Assembly: GCF_001704275.1 (NCBI RefSeq)
Contig: NZ_CP011533.1
Location: 3,224,001-3,288,000, forward strand
Direction of reading: 5' to 3'
DNA: 64,000 nucleotides
From: Streptomyces noursei ATCC 11455
GTDB lineage: Bacteria; Actinomycetota; Actinomycetes; Streptomycetales; Streptomycetaceae
Part shown: positions 28,587-39,856 of the stretch, in pieces
Layout: each line of letters begins with the position of its first letter
How positions within the stretch are numbered: the first letter of the stretch is position 1
Made by a program: the position numbers and the translations under genes
Notes under the pieces: model-generated
Database searches by the model: none
What the model saw: the letters and a program-made list of their open reading frames with translations, nothing else
Told to the model about the DNA's origin: nothing

Positions 28587-30095
28587 TCAGCCCTCGACGC
28601 CCAGCTTCTCCAGGATCAGCTCGCGCACCCGGGCCGCGTCGGCCTGGCCACGCGTGGCCTTCATGACCGCGCCGACCAGGGCACCGGCCGCGGCGACCTT
28701 GCCGCCGCGGATCTTGTCGGCGATGGCGGCGTTGGCGGCGATCGCCTCGTCCACGGCGGTGCCGAGCGCACCCTCGTCGGAGACGACCTTCAGCCCGCGC
28801 TTCTCGACGACCGCGTCCGGGTCGCCCTCGCCGGCCAGCACGCCCTCGATGGCCTGCCGGGCCAGCTTGTCGTTGAGCGAACCGTCGGCGACCAGCGCGG
28901 CGACCCGGGCGACCTGCTCCGGGGTGATCGGCAGCGCGGCCAGCTCCAGCCCGTCCTCGTTGGCGCGGCGGGCCAGCTCGCCCATCCACCACTTGCGGGC
29001 CGCGGCGGCGTCCGCACCGGCCTCGGTCGTGGCGACGATCAGGTCCACGGCGCCCGCGTTGAGGATCGACTGCATGTCGAGCTCGCTGATCCCCCACTCC
29101 TCGCGGAGGCGGTTGCGGCGGACCCGCGGCAGCTCGGGCAGGGTGGCCCGCAGCTCCTCGACCCACTCACGGGACGGGGCCACCGGCACCAGGTCGGGCT
29201 CGGGGAAGTAGCGGTAGTCCTCCGCCTCCTCCTTGACCCGGCCCGAGGTGGTGGAGCCGTCGTCCTCGTGGAAGTGGCGGGTCTCCTGGATGATCGTGCC
29301 GCCGGAGGAGAGCACCGCGGCGTGCCGCTGGATCTCGTACCGGGCGGCCCGCTCCACGGAGCGCAGCGAGTTGACGTTCTTGGTCTCCGAGCGGGTGCCG
29401 AACTTCTCGGTGCCCCTGGGGCGCAGCGAGAGGTTCACGTCGCAGCGCATCTGGCCCATCTCCATGCGGGCCTCGGAGACGCCCAGCGCCCTGATCAGCT
29501 CGCGCAGCTCGGCGACGTACGCCTTGGCGACCTCGGGGGCCCGCTCGCCGGCGCCCTCGATCGGCTTGGTGACGATCTCGATGAGCGGGATGCCGGCGCG
29601 GTTGTAGTCCAGCAGCGAGTGCCGCGCGCCGTGGATCCGGCCGGTCGCCCCACCGATGTGGGTGGACTTGCCGGTGTCCTCCTCCATGTGGGCGCGCTCG
29701 ATGTGGACGCGGAAGACCTCGCCGTCCTCCAGCTGCACGTCGAGGTAGCCGTCGAAGGCGATCGGCTCGTCGTACTGGGAGGTCTGGAAGTTCTTCGGCA
29801 TGTCCGGATAGAAGTAGTTCTTCCGGGCGAAGCGGCACCACTCGGCGATGGAGCAGTTCAGTGCCAGGCCGATCTTGATCGCGGACTCCACGCCGGTCGC
29901 GTTGACGACCGGGAGGGAGCCGGGCAGGCCCAGGCAGGTGGGGCAGGTCTGCGCGTTGGGCTCGGCGCCCAGGGTGGTTGCGCACCCGCAGAACATCTTG
30001 GTGTGGGTACCGAGCTCGACGTGCACCTCCAGACCCATCACAGGGTCGTAGGTGGCCAGCGCGTCCTCGTACGGCACCAGGTCGGTGACAGTCAC
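28587..30095 (-). CDS. gatB: Aspartyl/glutamyl-tRNA(Asn/Gln) amidotransferase subunit B
   Basis: A 502-residue subunit that phosphorylates the carboxyl of Glu or Asp on misacylated tRNA and guides transamidation. The cradle domain begins [20 protein letters not shown] and carries the zinc cysteines (FCGC ... [12 protein letters not shown]). The kinase site region includes [19 protein letters not shown] and [16 protein letters not shown]; the helical and YqeY-like tail domain (about 360-502) binds the tRNA elbow. The GTG at 30095 has GAGAGG upstream. Lacking GlnRS, actinobacteria depend on GatCAB. It closes the gatC-gatA-(small ORF)-gatB operon. Confidence 0.97.
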   Translation of the reverse strand: MTVTDLVPYEDALATYDPVMGLEVHVELGTHTKMFCGCATTLGAEPNAQTCPTCLGLPGSLPVVNATGVESAIKIGLALNCSIAEWCRFARKNYFYPDMPKNFQTSQYDEPIAFDGYLDVQLEDGEVFRVHIERAHMEEDTGKSTHIGGATGRIHGARHSLLDYNRAGIPLIEIVTKPIEGAGERAPEVAKAYVAELRELIRALGVSEARMEMGQMRCDVNLSLRPRGTEKFGTRSETKNVNSLRSVERAARYEIQRHAAVLSSGGTIIQETRHFHEDDGSTTSGRVKEEAEDYRYFPEPDLVPVAPSREWVEELRATLPELPRVRRNRLREEWGISELDMQSILNAGAVDLIVATTEAGADAAAARKWWMGELARRANEDGLELAALPITPEQVARVAALVADGSLNDKLARQAIEGVLAGEGDPDAVVEKRGLKVVSDEGALGTAVDEAIAANAAIADKIRGGKVAAAGALVGAVMKATRGQADAARVRELILEKLGVEG

Positions 30096-30126
30096 GGTGA
30101 AACTAACCTCTCAGGTCCGGCGCCGG

Positions 30127-30369
30127 TCAGCCCGCGAGGACGTCGTCGTCGTTGAGACGACGCAGTTCGCGGACGAGCAGAGCGACACCGGTGACGATGG
30201 CGGCGGCGGAGACGACGGCGTCGACCAGCTGAAGCATGTCCTGCTCCCCCTTGGCCTTCTTCGCCTGCTTGACGACGCTCACCGCGCCGAACAGCGTGGT
30301 GCCGATGGACAGGTAGGTGCCGGGCTTGGACTTCTTGAAGTTCTTGGCCTTGGCCAGCTTTCCACTCAC
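30127..30369 (-). CDS. Small conserved membrane protein inside the gat operon
   Basis: An 80-residue protein with a basic N-terminus (MSGKLAKAKNFKKSKPGTYL), a weak hydrophobic stretch (TTLFGAVSVV), a basic linker and one clear membrane helix (VDAVVSAAAIVTGVALLV), then RELRRLNDDD. It lies 35 bases after gatA and 31 bases before gatB, so it must be co-transcribed. The same position is occupied by a small gene in S. coelicolor as far as I recall. No function is known; a link to translation is only inferred from position. Confidence 0.8.
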   Translation of the reverse strand: MSGKLAKAKNFKKSKPGTYLSIGTTLFGAVSVVKQAKKAKGEQDMLQLVDAVVSAAAIVTGVALLVRELRRLNDDDVLAG

Positions 30370-30403
30370 AGCGTCTCCTCCAGCAGGTCGTTGACAGCTC
30401 CGC

Positions 30404-31897
30404 TCACAGGGCCGGAGCCTCCTCGATGAGCGGGTGGCCCCACTTCTCGGTGAGCGCGGACTCGACCGCGGCGCCGACCTTGTACAGCCGGTCGTCGGCC
30501 ATGGCCGGGGCGATGATCTGCAGCCCCACCGGCAGCCCGTCCTCGGGAGCCAGTCCGCAGGGCAGCGACATGGCGGCGTTGCCCGCCAGGTTGGCGGGGA
30601 TGGTGCACACGTCGGCGAGGTACATCGCCATCGGGTCGTCGGTGCGCTCGCCGATCGGGAACGCGGTGGTCGGCGTGGTCGGCGAGATGATCACGTCGAC
30701 CTGCTCGAAGGCCCGCTCGAAGTCGCGGGTGATCAGCGTGCGGACCTTCTGTGCGCTGCCGTAGTACGCGTCGTAGTAGCCGGAGCTGAGCGCGTACGTG
30801 CCGAGCATGATGCGGCGCTTGACCTCGGGGCCGAAGCCGGCTTCGCGGGTCAGCGCGGTGACCTCCTCGGCGGACTTCGTGCCGTCGTCGCCGACCCGCA
30901 GGCCGTAGCGCATGGCGTCGAAGCGGGCGAGGTTGGAGGAGCACTCGGAGGGCGCGATCAGGTAGTACGCGGCCAGTGCCAGGTCGAAGGACGGGCAGTC
31001 CAGCTCGACGACCTCGGCGCCCAGCTCCGTGAGCAGCGCGACCGTCTCGTCGAAGCGCTGGAGCACGCCGGGCTGGTAGCCCTCGCCGCGGAACTGCTTG
31101 ACGACGCCGACCCGCATCCCGTCCACGCTGCCGTTGCGGGCCGCCTCGACGACCGGCGGGACCGGGGCGTCGATGGAGGTGGAGTCCAGCGGGTCGTGGC
31201 CGGCGATGGCCTCGTGGAGCAGCGCCGCGTCCAGCACCGTGCGGGCGCACGGGCCGCCCTGGTCCAGGGAGCTGGAGAAGGCCACCATGCCGTAGCGGGA
31301 GACCCCGCCGTAGGTGGGCTTGACGCCGACGGTGCCGGTGACGGCGGCGGGCTGACGGATCGACCCGCCGGTGTCCGTGCCGATGGCCAGCGGGGCCTGG
31401 AAGGAGGCGAGGGCGGCGGAGGAACCGCCGCCGGAGCCGCCGGGGATCTTGGTGAGGTCCCAGGGGTTGCCGGTCGGCCCGTAGGCGCTGTTCTCCGTCG
31501 ACGACCCCATGGCGAACTCGTCCATGTTGGTCTTGCCGAGGATGACGACGTCGGCGGCCTTGAGCTTCTTGGTCAGCGTGGCGTCGTAGGGCGCCATCCA
31601 CCCTTCGAGGATCTTCGAGCCGACGGTGGTCGGCATGTCCTGGGTGGTGAAGATGTCCTTCAGTGCGAGCGGGACACCGGCCAGCGGGCCGAGCTTCTCG
31701 CCGCGGGCCCGCTTCTCGTCGATGGCGCGGGCCTGGGCCAGCGCGCCCTCGCGGTCCACGTGCAGGAAGGCGTGCACCTTCTCGTCGACGGCCTCGATGC
31801 GGGCCAGGTGGGCCTCGGTCACCTCGACGGCGGTGAGCTCGCCGGCGGCGATCTTCGCCGCGATCTCTGCGGCGGTGAGCTTGATCAGGTCTGCCAT
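30404..31897 (-). CDS. gatA: Aspartyl/glutamyl-tRNA(Asn/Gln) amidotransferase subunit A
   Basis: The glutaminase subunit (497 residues) of GatCAB, an amidase-signature enzyme that releases ammonia from glutamine. The Ser-cisSer-Lys triad is visible: Lys in [14 protein letters not shown] (about 79), the cis-Ser in [14 protein letters not shown] and the nucleophile in [11 protein letters not shown] (about 178). The ATG at 31897 stands 6 bases behind GGAGGA; a GTG at 31903 overlaps the gatC stop. Stop and start of gatC and gatA almost overlap, showing tight coupling. Confidence 0.97.
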   Translation of the reverse strand: MADLIKLTAAEIAAKIAAGELTAVEVTEAHLARIEAVDEKVHAFLHVDREGALAQARAIDEKRARGEKLGPLAGVPLALKDIFTTQDMPTTVGSKILEGWMAPYDATLTKKLKAADVVILGKTNMDEFAMGSSTENSAYGPTGNPWDLTKIPGGSGGGSSAALASFQAPLAIGTDTGGSIRQPAAVTGTVGVKPTYGGVSRYGMVAFSSSLDQGGPCARTVLDAALLHEAIAGHDPLDSTSIDAPVPPVVEAARNGSVDGMRVGVVKQFRGEGYQPGVLQRFDETVALLTELGAEVVELDCPSFDLALAAYYLIAPSECSSNLARFDAMRYGLRVGDDGTKSAEEVTALTREAGFGPEVKRRIMLGTYALSSGYYDAYYGSAQKVRTLITRDFERAFEQVDVIISPTTPTTAFPIGERTDDPMAMYLADVCTIPANLAGNAAMSLPCGLAPEDGLPVGLQIIAPAMADDRLYKVGAAVESALTEKWGHPLIEEAPAL

Positions 31898-31899
31898 GA

Positions 31900-32196
31900 T
31901 CACTCCTCCCCCAGGATCTGCGGCACCTTGAAACGCTGCTGCTCCTGAGCGGGGGCGCCGGAGAGCGCCTGCTCGGGGGTGAGCGACGGACGGACCTCGT
32001 CCGACCGCATGACATTGGTCAGCGGCAGCGGGTGGGAGGTCGGCGGAACGTCTTGACCGGCGACCTCGGAGACGCGGGCGACCGCGCCAATGATGTCGTC
32101 GAGCTGTCCGGCGAAGTGGTCGAGCTCTTCGTCCTTCAGCTCCAGACGTGCCAGCCGGGCGAGGTGGGCGACCTCCTCGCGCGTGATGCCAGGCAT
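31900..32196 (-). CDS. gatC: Aspartyl/glutamyl-tRNA(Asn/Gln) amidotransferase subunit C
   Basis: A 98-residue linker subunit that wraps around GatA and holds it to GatB. It begins [19 protein letters not shown], continues with a helical [18 protein letters not shown] and ends with an extended [12 protein letters not shown]...[10 protein letters not shown], all typical. The ATG at 32196 gives the conserved length; the frame extends upstream through an unusual run of 14-base repeats (32222-32284) that is unlikely to be coding. First gene of the operon. Confidence 0.95.
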   Translation of the reverse strand: MPGITREEVAHLARLARLELKDEELDHFAGQLDDIIGAVARVSEVAGQDVPPTSHPLPLTNVMRSDEVRPSLTPEQALSGAPAQEQQRFKVPQILGEE

Positions 32197-32221
32197 GCAG
32201 CGATCCTCTGGTGTTTTCGGT

Positions 32222-32284
32222 GGAGTGTTCTGGGCGGAGTGTTCCGGAAGGAGATTTCTAGGCGAATTCTCCGCAGGAGTATTC
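32222..32284 (-). repeat. 14-base direct repeats upstream of gatC
   Basis: Units GGAGTGTTC, GGAGTGTTC and GGAGATTTC start at 32222, 32236 and 32250, exactly 14 bases apart; a degenerate unit (GGAGTATTC) follows at 32276. They lie 26-88 bases before the gatC start, in what should be the 5' untranslated region or promoter. Confidence 0.55.
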
Positions 32285-32357
32285 CGGCCCAATCCTATGG
32301 CGTAGGGGAACGCCGCCGCGAAACGCTTTCGCCGGACCGCTGCAACGGAGCGTTTCG

Positions 32358-32399
32358 CGGGGCCGTCGGGCGGTCCGGCCGGACCGCCCGACGGCCCCG
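32358..32399. terminator. Perfect 21-bp palindrome, likely terminator of the rmdB transcript
   Basis: Two perfectly complementary 21-base arms meet at 32378/32379 (centre GGTCCGGCCGGACC). It lies 13 bases beyond the end of the proline-rich frame that follows rmdB and upstream of the gatC promoter region, so it would isolate the two units. Confidence 0.65.
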
Positions 32400-32411
32400 T
32401 GGCGGGGGCGG

Positions 32412-32707
32412 TCAGCCGCCGTCCGCCGCCGGGGGCCGGGGGGCGTCCGGCGGCTCCGCCTCGCCCGGGGCACCGGCTGGCGGATCGTTTGCTCTGGAGC
32501 CGGGCGCGCGCGGTTCCCGCGGCGCCGGCAGGCCCGGTACGGGGGCGTCCGGCGCGGGCTCGTCCGGGTCCGGGTCCGGGGCTGGTTTCGGCTCCGGGTC
32601 CGGTTTCGGGTCTGGTTCCGGGTCAGGATCTGGTTTCGGGTCCTGGGTCGGGACCTGGGCTTGTGCGGTGGTGTCGGAGCGGGGAGTTGGGACGGCCGGT
32701 GGCCGGG
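32412..32707 (-). other. Out-of-frame Asp/Pro-rich coding-like tail behind rmdB
   Basis: Directly after the rmdB stop the -1 frame is open to a TGA at 32412 and reads RPPAVPTPRSDTTAQAQVPT, then a repeat of D-P-(E/K)-P units ([20 protein letters not shown]), then a Pro/Ala-rich end. The frame is open from 32792 but has no ATG or GTG, so it cannot be a normal separate gene. A terminator-like palindrome follows 13 bases later. It could be a former C-terminal tail of RmdB lost by a frameshift, or chance GC-rich sequence. Confidence 0.4.
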
Positions 32708-34816
32708 TCAGTTCAGGACCTGTCCCGAAGGGCGCTCGGCTGCCTTCTCCGCCGTGAGGGCGGACGTCTCCGACGCACGGCGCCAGCCGTGCTCACCACG
32801 GGCCCGCAACCAGGCCGTGGTCTCGTCCGGTGGCATCGCGGCGGCCACCAGCCAGCCCTGGACGGCGTCACAGCCCAGGTCGCGCAGCCGCTCCCAGGTC
32901 TCGTCGTCCTCGACGCCCTCGGCGACGACCAGCAGGCCCAGCGAGTGGGCCAGGTCGAGGGTGCAGCGGACGATCTCGGCGTCCTCGGTGTCGACGGCCA
33001 GCCGGGCCACGAAGGAACGGTCGATCTTGAGCTCGCTGACCGGCAGGCGTCGCAGGTGGACCAGGGAGCTGTAGCCGGTGCCGAAGTCGTCCAGGGACAT
33101 CTTCACGCCGTGCGCGGTGAGCCCGGCCAGGGTGTCGGCGGCCCGCTGCGGGTCCTCCAGGAGGACGTGTTCGGTTATCTCCAACTGGAGGGCGCCCGGT
33201 GGGACGCGATGTCGGGCGAGCCGGGCGGCGACCGCGCCGGCGAAGCCCGGGGAGTGCACGTCGCGCGGTGAGACGTTCACCGCGACCGGCACCTCCAGGC
33301 CCATCGCGCGCCAACGCGCCACCTGGGCGAGCGCGGTCTCCAGGACGTACTCGGTGAGCCGGGGCATCAGGCCGGAGGACTCGGCGATGGCGATGAACTC
33401 GTCCGGAGGGACCCGGCCGCGGTCCGGGTGGACCCAGCGGACCAGCGCCTCCAGTCCGGAGACATGGCCGTCGAAGCGGACCTTGGGCTGGTAGTGCAGC
33501 TCCACGTCGCCGGCGTCCAGGGCGCGCCGCAGATCGCCCAGCAGGCCGAGCCGGTCGGGGGTGTTGCCGTCCCGCTTGGCCTCGTAGAGCTCGACACCGC
33601 TGCGGTCCCGCTTGGCCTGATACATCGCCACGTCGGCGCGGCGCAGCAGCCCTTCGGCGTCCAGCGCGTGCTCGGGGAAGACCGCGACCCCCGCGCTGGC
33701 TTCGAGCACGAGGGTCAGTCCGTCGAGGTCCAGCGGGGAGCTGAGGGCCGCGACGAGGTTGCGGGCGACCCGCTGGGAGCTGGTGAGGGAGTCGGTGGCG
33801 GGCAGCAGGACGGCGAACTCGTCGCCGCCGAGCCGGGCGGCCTCGGCGCCGCGCGGGAGGGCGTGCCGCAGCCGGTCGGCGATCTGGAGCAGCAGGCGGT
33901 CGCCGGCGAGGTGCCCGAGGGTGTCGTTGACGGAGCGGAAGCGGTCGAGGTCGATGAGGACGAGGGCGGCACGGGTGCCGGCCCGCTCGGCCTCGTCCAG
34001 GGCCGTCCAGGTGCGCTCCAGCAACCACTGGCGGTTGGGCAGGCCGGTGAGCGGGTCGCGCAGCTGCTCCTCGGCACGGGCCCTGGCTATCCACAGGGTG
34101 GAGTCCAGCGCGATCAGCGGGACCGCGAACAGCGGCAGCAGCAGCGGGGCGCCCACCGCGCACACCGCGATCAGCGGGGAGATGCCGACCAGGGCGATGC
34201 CGACCAGGGCCTGCCGCACCACCGCCGGGCGGGCGATGGCGGGCAGACCGCCGCCGAGCGGCAGCCGGCTGAACCACAGCAGTCCCCGGCTGACGAGGAG
34301 ATAGCTCCCCGCCATCACGAGGACCTCGGGCAGGACGGAGAGGTCCCAGGCATCGGGCGTCCAGGGCCGGCGGACGCTGGGCTGCACCCCGCAGACGACC
34401 AGGCCGAGCGCCGCGGCGCCGATGCCGAGGAGGTCAACTGCCCCGTGGACGACGGCCTGTCGCCAGCGCTGCCGTCGGGCGGCGCCGACCAGGACCACGA
34501 CGGAGAGGCTGACCAGGATGGCCGGCACCCAGCCGTAGAGCAGGAGCACGGCGAGGGCGAGGGCCGCCCCGGAACCGGTGCCGCCCCACCACCGGTCCCG
34601 GCCGAGGGCGACCAGGTGGCCGACGATGACGCCGGTCAGGACCGCCAGCGACCAGCCGATGGCTCCGGCGGGGAACAACGGCTCGCCGTCGCCGAGCGAG
34701 TGGAGCACACCGGCGGCGAGCACCACGCACGCCGCCATGACGAGGGCCGCGGGCAACGCGGGCACCACAAGCCGGCGGAGCCGCGACGCCGGAGCGGCGC
34801 TGTCGGTCGGTTTCAT
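32708..34816 (-). CDS. rmdB: Membrane GGDEF-EAL protein, bifunctional c-di-GMP enzyme (RmdB-like)
   Basis: A 702-residue protein with about six N-terminal membrane helices, a GGDEF domain (GGDEF at about 331) and an EAL domain (EALVRW at about 455). The EAL site is complete: EALVRWVHPD, NVSPRDVHSP, EITEH, the DDFGTGYSSL loop, IDRSF and AEGVED, so it should hydrolyse c-di-GMP. The GGDEF motif is intact but without an RxxD inhibitory site. In S. coelicolor the gene at this place, between gatC and ligA, is rmdB, known to act in development. With the other GGDEF/EAL gene of this window broken, this copy is the intact one. The ATG at 34816 follows GAGAGGGA. Confidence 0.9.
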   Translation of the reverse strand: MKPTDSAAPASRLRRLVVPALPAALVMAACVVLAAGVLHSLGDGEPLFPAGAIGWSLAVLTGVIVGHLVALGRDRWWGGTGSGAALALAVLLLYGWVPAILVSLSVVVLVGAARRQRWRQAVVHGAVDLLGIGAAALGLVVCGVQPSVRRPWTPDAWDLSVLPEVLVMAGSYLLVSRGLLWFSRLPLGGGLPAIARPAVVRQALVGIALVGISPLIAVCAVGAPLLLPLFAVPLIALDSTLWIARARAEEQLRDPLTGLPNRQWLLERTWTALDEAERAGTRAALVLIDLDRFRSVNDTLGHLAGDRLLLQIADRLRHALPRGAEAARLGGDEFAVLLPATDSLTSSQRVARNLVAALSSPLDLDGLTLVLEASAGVAVFPEHALDAEGLLRRADVAMYQAKRDRSGVELYEAKRDGNTPDRLGLLGDLRRALDAGDVELHYQPKVRFDGHVSGLEALVRWVHPDRGRVPPDEFIAIAESSGLMPRLTEYVLETALAQVARWRAMGLEVPVAVNVSPRDVHSPGFAGAVAARLARHRVPPGALQLEITEHVLLEDPQRAADTLAGLTAHGVKMSLDDFGTGYSSLVHLRRLPVSELKIDRSFVARLAVDTEDAEIVRCTLDLAHSLGLLVVAEGVEDDETWERLRDLGCDAVQGWLVAAAMPPDETTAWLRARGEHGWRRASETSALTAEKAAERPSGQVLN

Positions 34817-34972
34817 TCCGATCCCTCTCACAGCCGGCTGTGCCCGCGCCACGGCAGGCGCACACGTCAACAGTAGGACGCGGAAGGCCACTGCGGGCAG
34901 CGATCCGCAGCGGTTGCCCGAATGCGACCCGGCCTCCCAGATCAATCTGGTATGCGCCGATGGGGTGACACC

Positions 34973-37219
<2,247 letters not shown>

Positions 37220-38233
37220 TCACTCAGGGTTGTCTGCGAGTGACCTCGCCGCCCGGACGCAGTGGGCGAGCGCCGCGCGGGCGTAGGCGGGCGAGGCGCC
37301 CGCCAGACCGCACGACGGGGTGACCACCACGGACTCCGCGAGAAGTCCAGGTGCCAGCCCCAGCCTGCGCCACAGCGTCCGGACACCCATGACGCTACCG
37401 GCAGGGTCTGACAATCGACCGTCCACGCCCGGCACCACGCCCGCGAACAGCGCGGTACCGCCCTCCACCGCCTCGCCGAGCACCTCGTCCTCACGCTCGG
37501 TGAGCAGCGCGGCATCGAACGAGATGCCGGTCGCGCCGGCCCGCCGCAGCAGTGCGAACGGCACCTCGGGCGCGCAGGAATGGACCACGACCGGTGCGCC
37601 GTCCGCCGCCCCGACCAGGTCGCGCAGCGCGCCCTCGACGACCGCGCGGTCCACGGCCCGGTGGGTGCGGTAGCCGCTCGCGGTCCGCACCCGCCCCTGG
37701 AGCACCGCGGTCAGCGACGGCTCGTCGAGCTGGAGGACGAGTTCGGCGCCCGGTACCCGCCGTCGGACCTCGGCGAGATGGCCGCGGAGTCCCTCGGCGA
37801 GCGACTCGGTGAGGTCCCGGCAGGCCCCGGGGTCGCCGAGCGCCGCCTCGCCGTTGCGCATCTCCAGTGCGGCGGCCAGGGTCCACGGGCCGACCGCGGA
37901 GACCTTCAGCGGTCCCTCGTATCCCTGGGTGAACTCCTCCAGGGCGTCGAGGTCCTCGCCGAGCCAGGAGCGGGCCCGGCGGGTGTCGCGGCCGGGCCGG
38001 TCGCTGATCCGCCAGCCGCTGGGCTCCACATGGGCGTAGAGCTCGACGAGCAGGCCCAGAGTGCGGCCGATCATGTCGGCGCCGGGCCCCCGGGCCGGGA
38101 GCTCGGGCAGATGGGGGAAGTCCTCCAGCGATCCGGTGACGGTCTTCGCTGCTTCGCGCGCGTCGCCGCCCGGCATCGACCCGATGCCGGTCGCCGCGCC
38201 CGCGGCCCACTTGTGCCTGGTGTTCTCGCTCAC
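37220..38233 (-). CDS. Vitamin B12-independent methionine synthase-like protein (UROD/MetE fold)
   Basis: A 337-residue TIM-barrel protein. It starts GAATGIGSMPGGDAREAAKT and has the barrel elements KVSAVGPWTLAAALE, VLQLDEPSLTAVLQG, VVHSCAPEVPFALL and TPSCGLAGAS with a possible zinc-binding His/Cys pair, as in the C-terminal half of MetE. Short actinobacterial homologues are annotated as methionine synthases, but they lack the N-terminal folate half; some may take methyl groups from other donors. The GTG at 38233 is selected over the upstream frame. Adjacent to ligA in the same orientation, as in other Streptomyces. Confidence 0.8.
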   Translation of the reverse strand: MSENTRHKWAAGAATGIGSMPGGDAREAAKTVTGSLEDFPHLPELPARGPGADMIGRTLGLLVELYAHVEPSGWRISDRPGRDTRRARSWLGEDLDALEEFTQGYEGPLKVSAVGPWTLAAALEMRNGEAALGDPGACRDLTESLAEGLRGHLAEVRRRVPGAELVLQLDEPSLTAVLQGRVRTASGYRTHRAVDRAVVEGALRDLVGAADGAPVVVHSCAPEVPFALLRRAGATGISFDAALLTEREDEVLGEAVEGGTALFAGVVPGVDGRLSDPAGSVMGVRTLWRRLGLAPGLLAESVVVTPSCGLAGASPAYARAALAHCVRAARSLADNPE

Positions 38234-38323
38234 CCCGGAAGGGTATGCGGCGGTGGGCCGGGCGGGCCGCCCCAGCCCCGCCCGGCCCACCTCCGTACGC
38301 CCGGCGCGAACGCCGCACCCGGG

Positions 38324-39724
38324 TCAGCGCCGGCCGCGGACGCCCAGCCAGCCGACCACCGCCGCGGCCGCCAGGGCCACCGCGGTCAGCGCGAAGGCGT
38401 ATCCGGTGCCCTGGTAGGCGTCGCCCGCGCCGGTCAGAATCGCGCCCATGCCGGCGATGCCGACCAGCGAACCGACCTGGCGGTTGGCGTTGAGGGTCGC
38501 GCTGCCGATGTCGGCGTGCTCGCGGCCCGCGGCCTCCATCAGGACGCCGGTCATCGCCGGGGAGCTGATCCCGCTGCCGATGTTGGTGACGGCCAGCACC
38601 ACCGCGATCACCCCGTACGGCAGGGTCGGCGAGAGGACCAGGAAGAGCAGGAGGTAGCCGGCGGCGGAGAGGGCCAGGGAGACAGCGAGCGCGGCCCGGT
38701 TGCCGGTGCGCGGCGCGATCCGCGTGTAGAGCACGTTGCCGATCGGGATGACGAGGACGGCCGGGAGCATCTGCAGACCCGCGGTCACCGCGTCGGCGCC
38801 GCGGCCCGTCTGGAGGAAGAGCCCGAGGACGAACAGCGCCCCGTAGAAGGCGAAGTTGAAGAGGAAGCCGACCACGTTGGCGGCGGAGAAGCGGCTGTCG
38901 GCGAAGAGGGTGACGGGCAGGACCGGGGTGCGGGCGGTGCGTTCCCGGACCACGAACCCGGCGGCGGCGAGCACGGTCACCGCGAACGCGGCCAGGACGC
39001 CGGGGGCGGCCCAGCCGGCGGCGGGCCCCTCGATGAGGGCGTAGCTGAGCGAGCCGAGGGCGAGCAGGCCGAGGACGTGGCCGGTGCCGCCGAGCGGGGC
39101 GCCGGTGCCCGGGACCGCGGCGATCACCCGGCGGGTGAGCAGCAGTCCGGCGATCCCGATGGGGAGGTTGACCAGGAAGATGCTGCGCCAGCCGAGGGTG
39201 CCGACGAGCAGGCCGCCGACGGTCGGTGCCAGGCCGACGGAGGTGGAGACGATCGCGGACCAGATGCCGAGCACCTTCGCCCGGCGGGCCGGCTCCGGGA
39301 AGGCGTTCATCAGCAGCGACAGCGAACTGGGCATGAAGAGCGCGGCGCCCGCCCCCTGGGCGAAGCGGGCCGCCACCAGGGCGCCGCCGCCCGGCGCCGC
39401 GGCGCCCAGCAGGGACGCGGCGGTGAAGACGGCCAGCCCGACGAGGTAGATCCGCCGGGCGCCGAACCGCTTGGCGAGCGAGCCGGCGAGCAGCAGCAGC
39501 GCGGCGAAGGCGAGGACGTAGCCGTCGACGACCCAGGTGAGGCCGGACATGGTCAGTCCGAGCCGGGCCCGGAGGTCGTGCGCGGCGACGTTCATGATGC
39601 CGGTGTCCAGGCTCGCCATCACGAACCCCAGGGCCAGGACGACGAGTTGGGTGGCTCCGCCGGCGGGTGCGGGACGGGTGGGGGTGCTCGCCGTCGCACG
39701 CGGCGCCGCGTTCTCAGTGATCAT
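38324..39724 (-). CDS. MFS drug-efflux transporter (DHA2-type)
   Basis: A 466-residue membrane protein with about 14 helices. The first helix LVVLALGFVMASLDTGIMNVA carries the family LDxTIxNVA-like pattern, and MFS motif A is seen in GSLAKRFGARRIYLVG. Motif C-like VGLAPTVGGLLVGTLGWRSIF marks a proton-driven exporter. Drugs or toxic metabolites are likely substrates. The ATG at 39724 has no Shine-Dalgarno sequence, but a TATAAC element sits 7 bases upstream, so the mRNA may be leaderless. A perfect 13-bp inverted repeat spans this promoter and a MarR gene lies upstream, so drug-inducible control is likely. Confidence 0.9.
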   Translation of the reverse strand: MITENAAPRATASTPTRPAPAGGATQLVVLALGFVMASLDTGIMNVAAHDLRARLGLTMSGLTWVVDGYVLAFAALLLLAGSLAKRFGARRIYLVGLAVFTAASLLGAAAPGGGALVAARFAQGAGAALFMPSSLSLLMNAFPEPARRAKVLGIWSAIVSTSVGLAPTVGGLLVGTLGWRSIFLVNLPIGIAGLLLTRRVIAAVPGTGAPLGGTGHVLGLLALGSLSYALIEGPAAGWAAPGVLAAFAVTVLAAAGFVVRERTARTPVLPVTLFADSRFSAANVVGFLFNFAFYGALFVLGLFLQTGRGADAVTAGLQMLPAVLVIPIGNVLYTRIAPRTGNRAALAVSLALSAAGYLLLFLVLSPTLPYGVIAVVLAVTNIGSGISSPAMTGVLMEAAGREHADIGSATLNANRQVGSLVGIAGMGAILTGAGDAYQGTGYAFALTAVALAAAAVVGWLGVRGRR

Positions 39725-39730
39725 GGATTT

Positions 39731-39778
39731 AGTTATAGCTGTATCTATCCGTCCTGCGCGATGGTTACAGCTATAACT
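39731..39778 (-). promoter_or_regulatory. Operator with 13-bp inverted repeat at the MFS promoter
   Basis: AGTTATAGCTGTA (39731-39743) and TACAGCTATAACT (39766-39778) are perfect inverted copies 22 bases apart. The AT-rich arm nearest the MFS gene contains a -10-like TATAAC. The site is the expected target of the MarR regulator encoded at 39857-40315. Confidence 0.7.
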
Positions 39779-39800
39779 TTATCGAAGCGATACCAAGAAA

Positions 39801-39840
39801 CGCCGAAGGCCCCCGGAGCGATGCCCGGGGGCCTTCGGCG
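39801..39840 (-). terminator. Terminator of the marR gene
   Basis: Strong stem CGCCGAAGGCCCCCGG/CCGGGGGCCTTCGGCG followed on the minus strand by TTTCTTGG. It sits between the MarR stop and the MFS promoter, so the MFS gene must have its own promoter. Confidence 0.85.
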
Positions 39841-39856
39841 CGACGGCGGTCGGGCG

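Noticed and set aside
32399..33271. Plus-strand frame with Gly-Ser repeats (GSGSG type)
   Set aside because: The Gly-Ser pattern is the complement of the Asp/Pro repeat behind rmdB and the remainder is the antisense of the EAL domain. No ribosome site is present.
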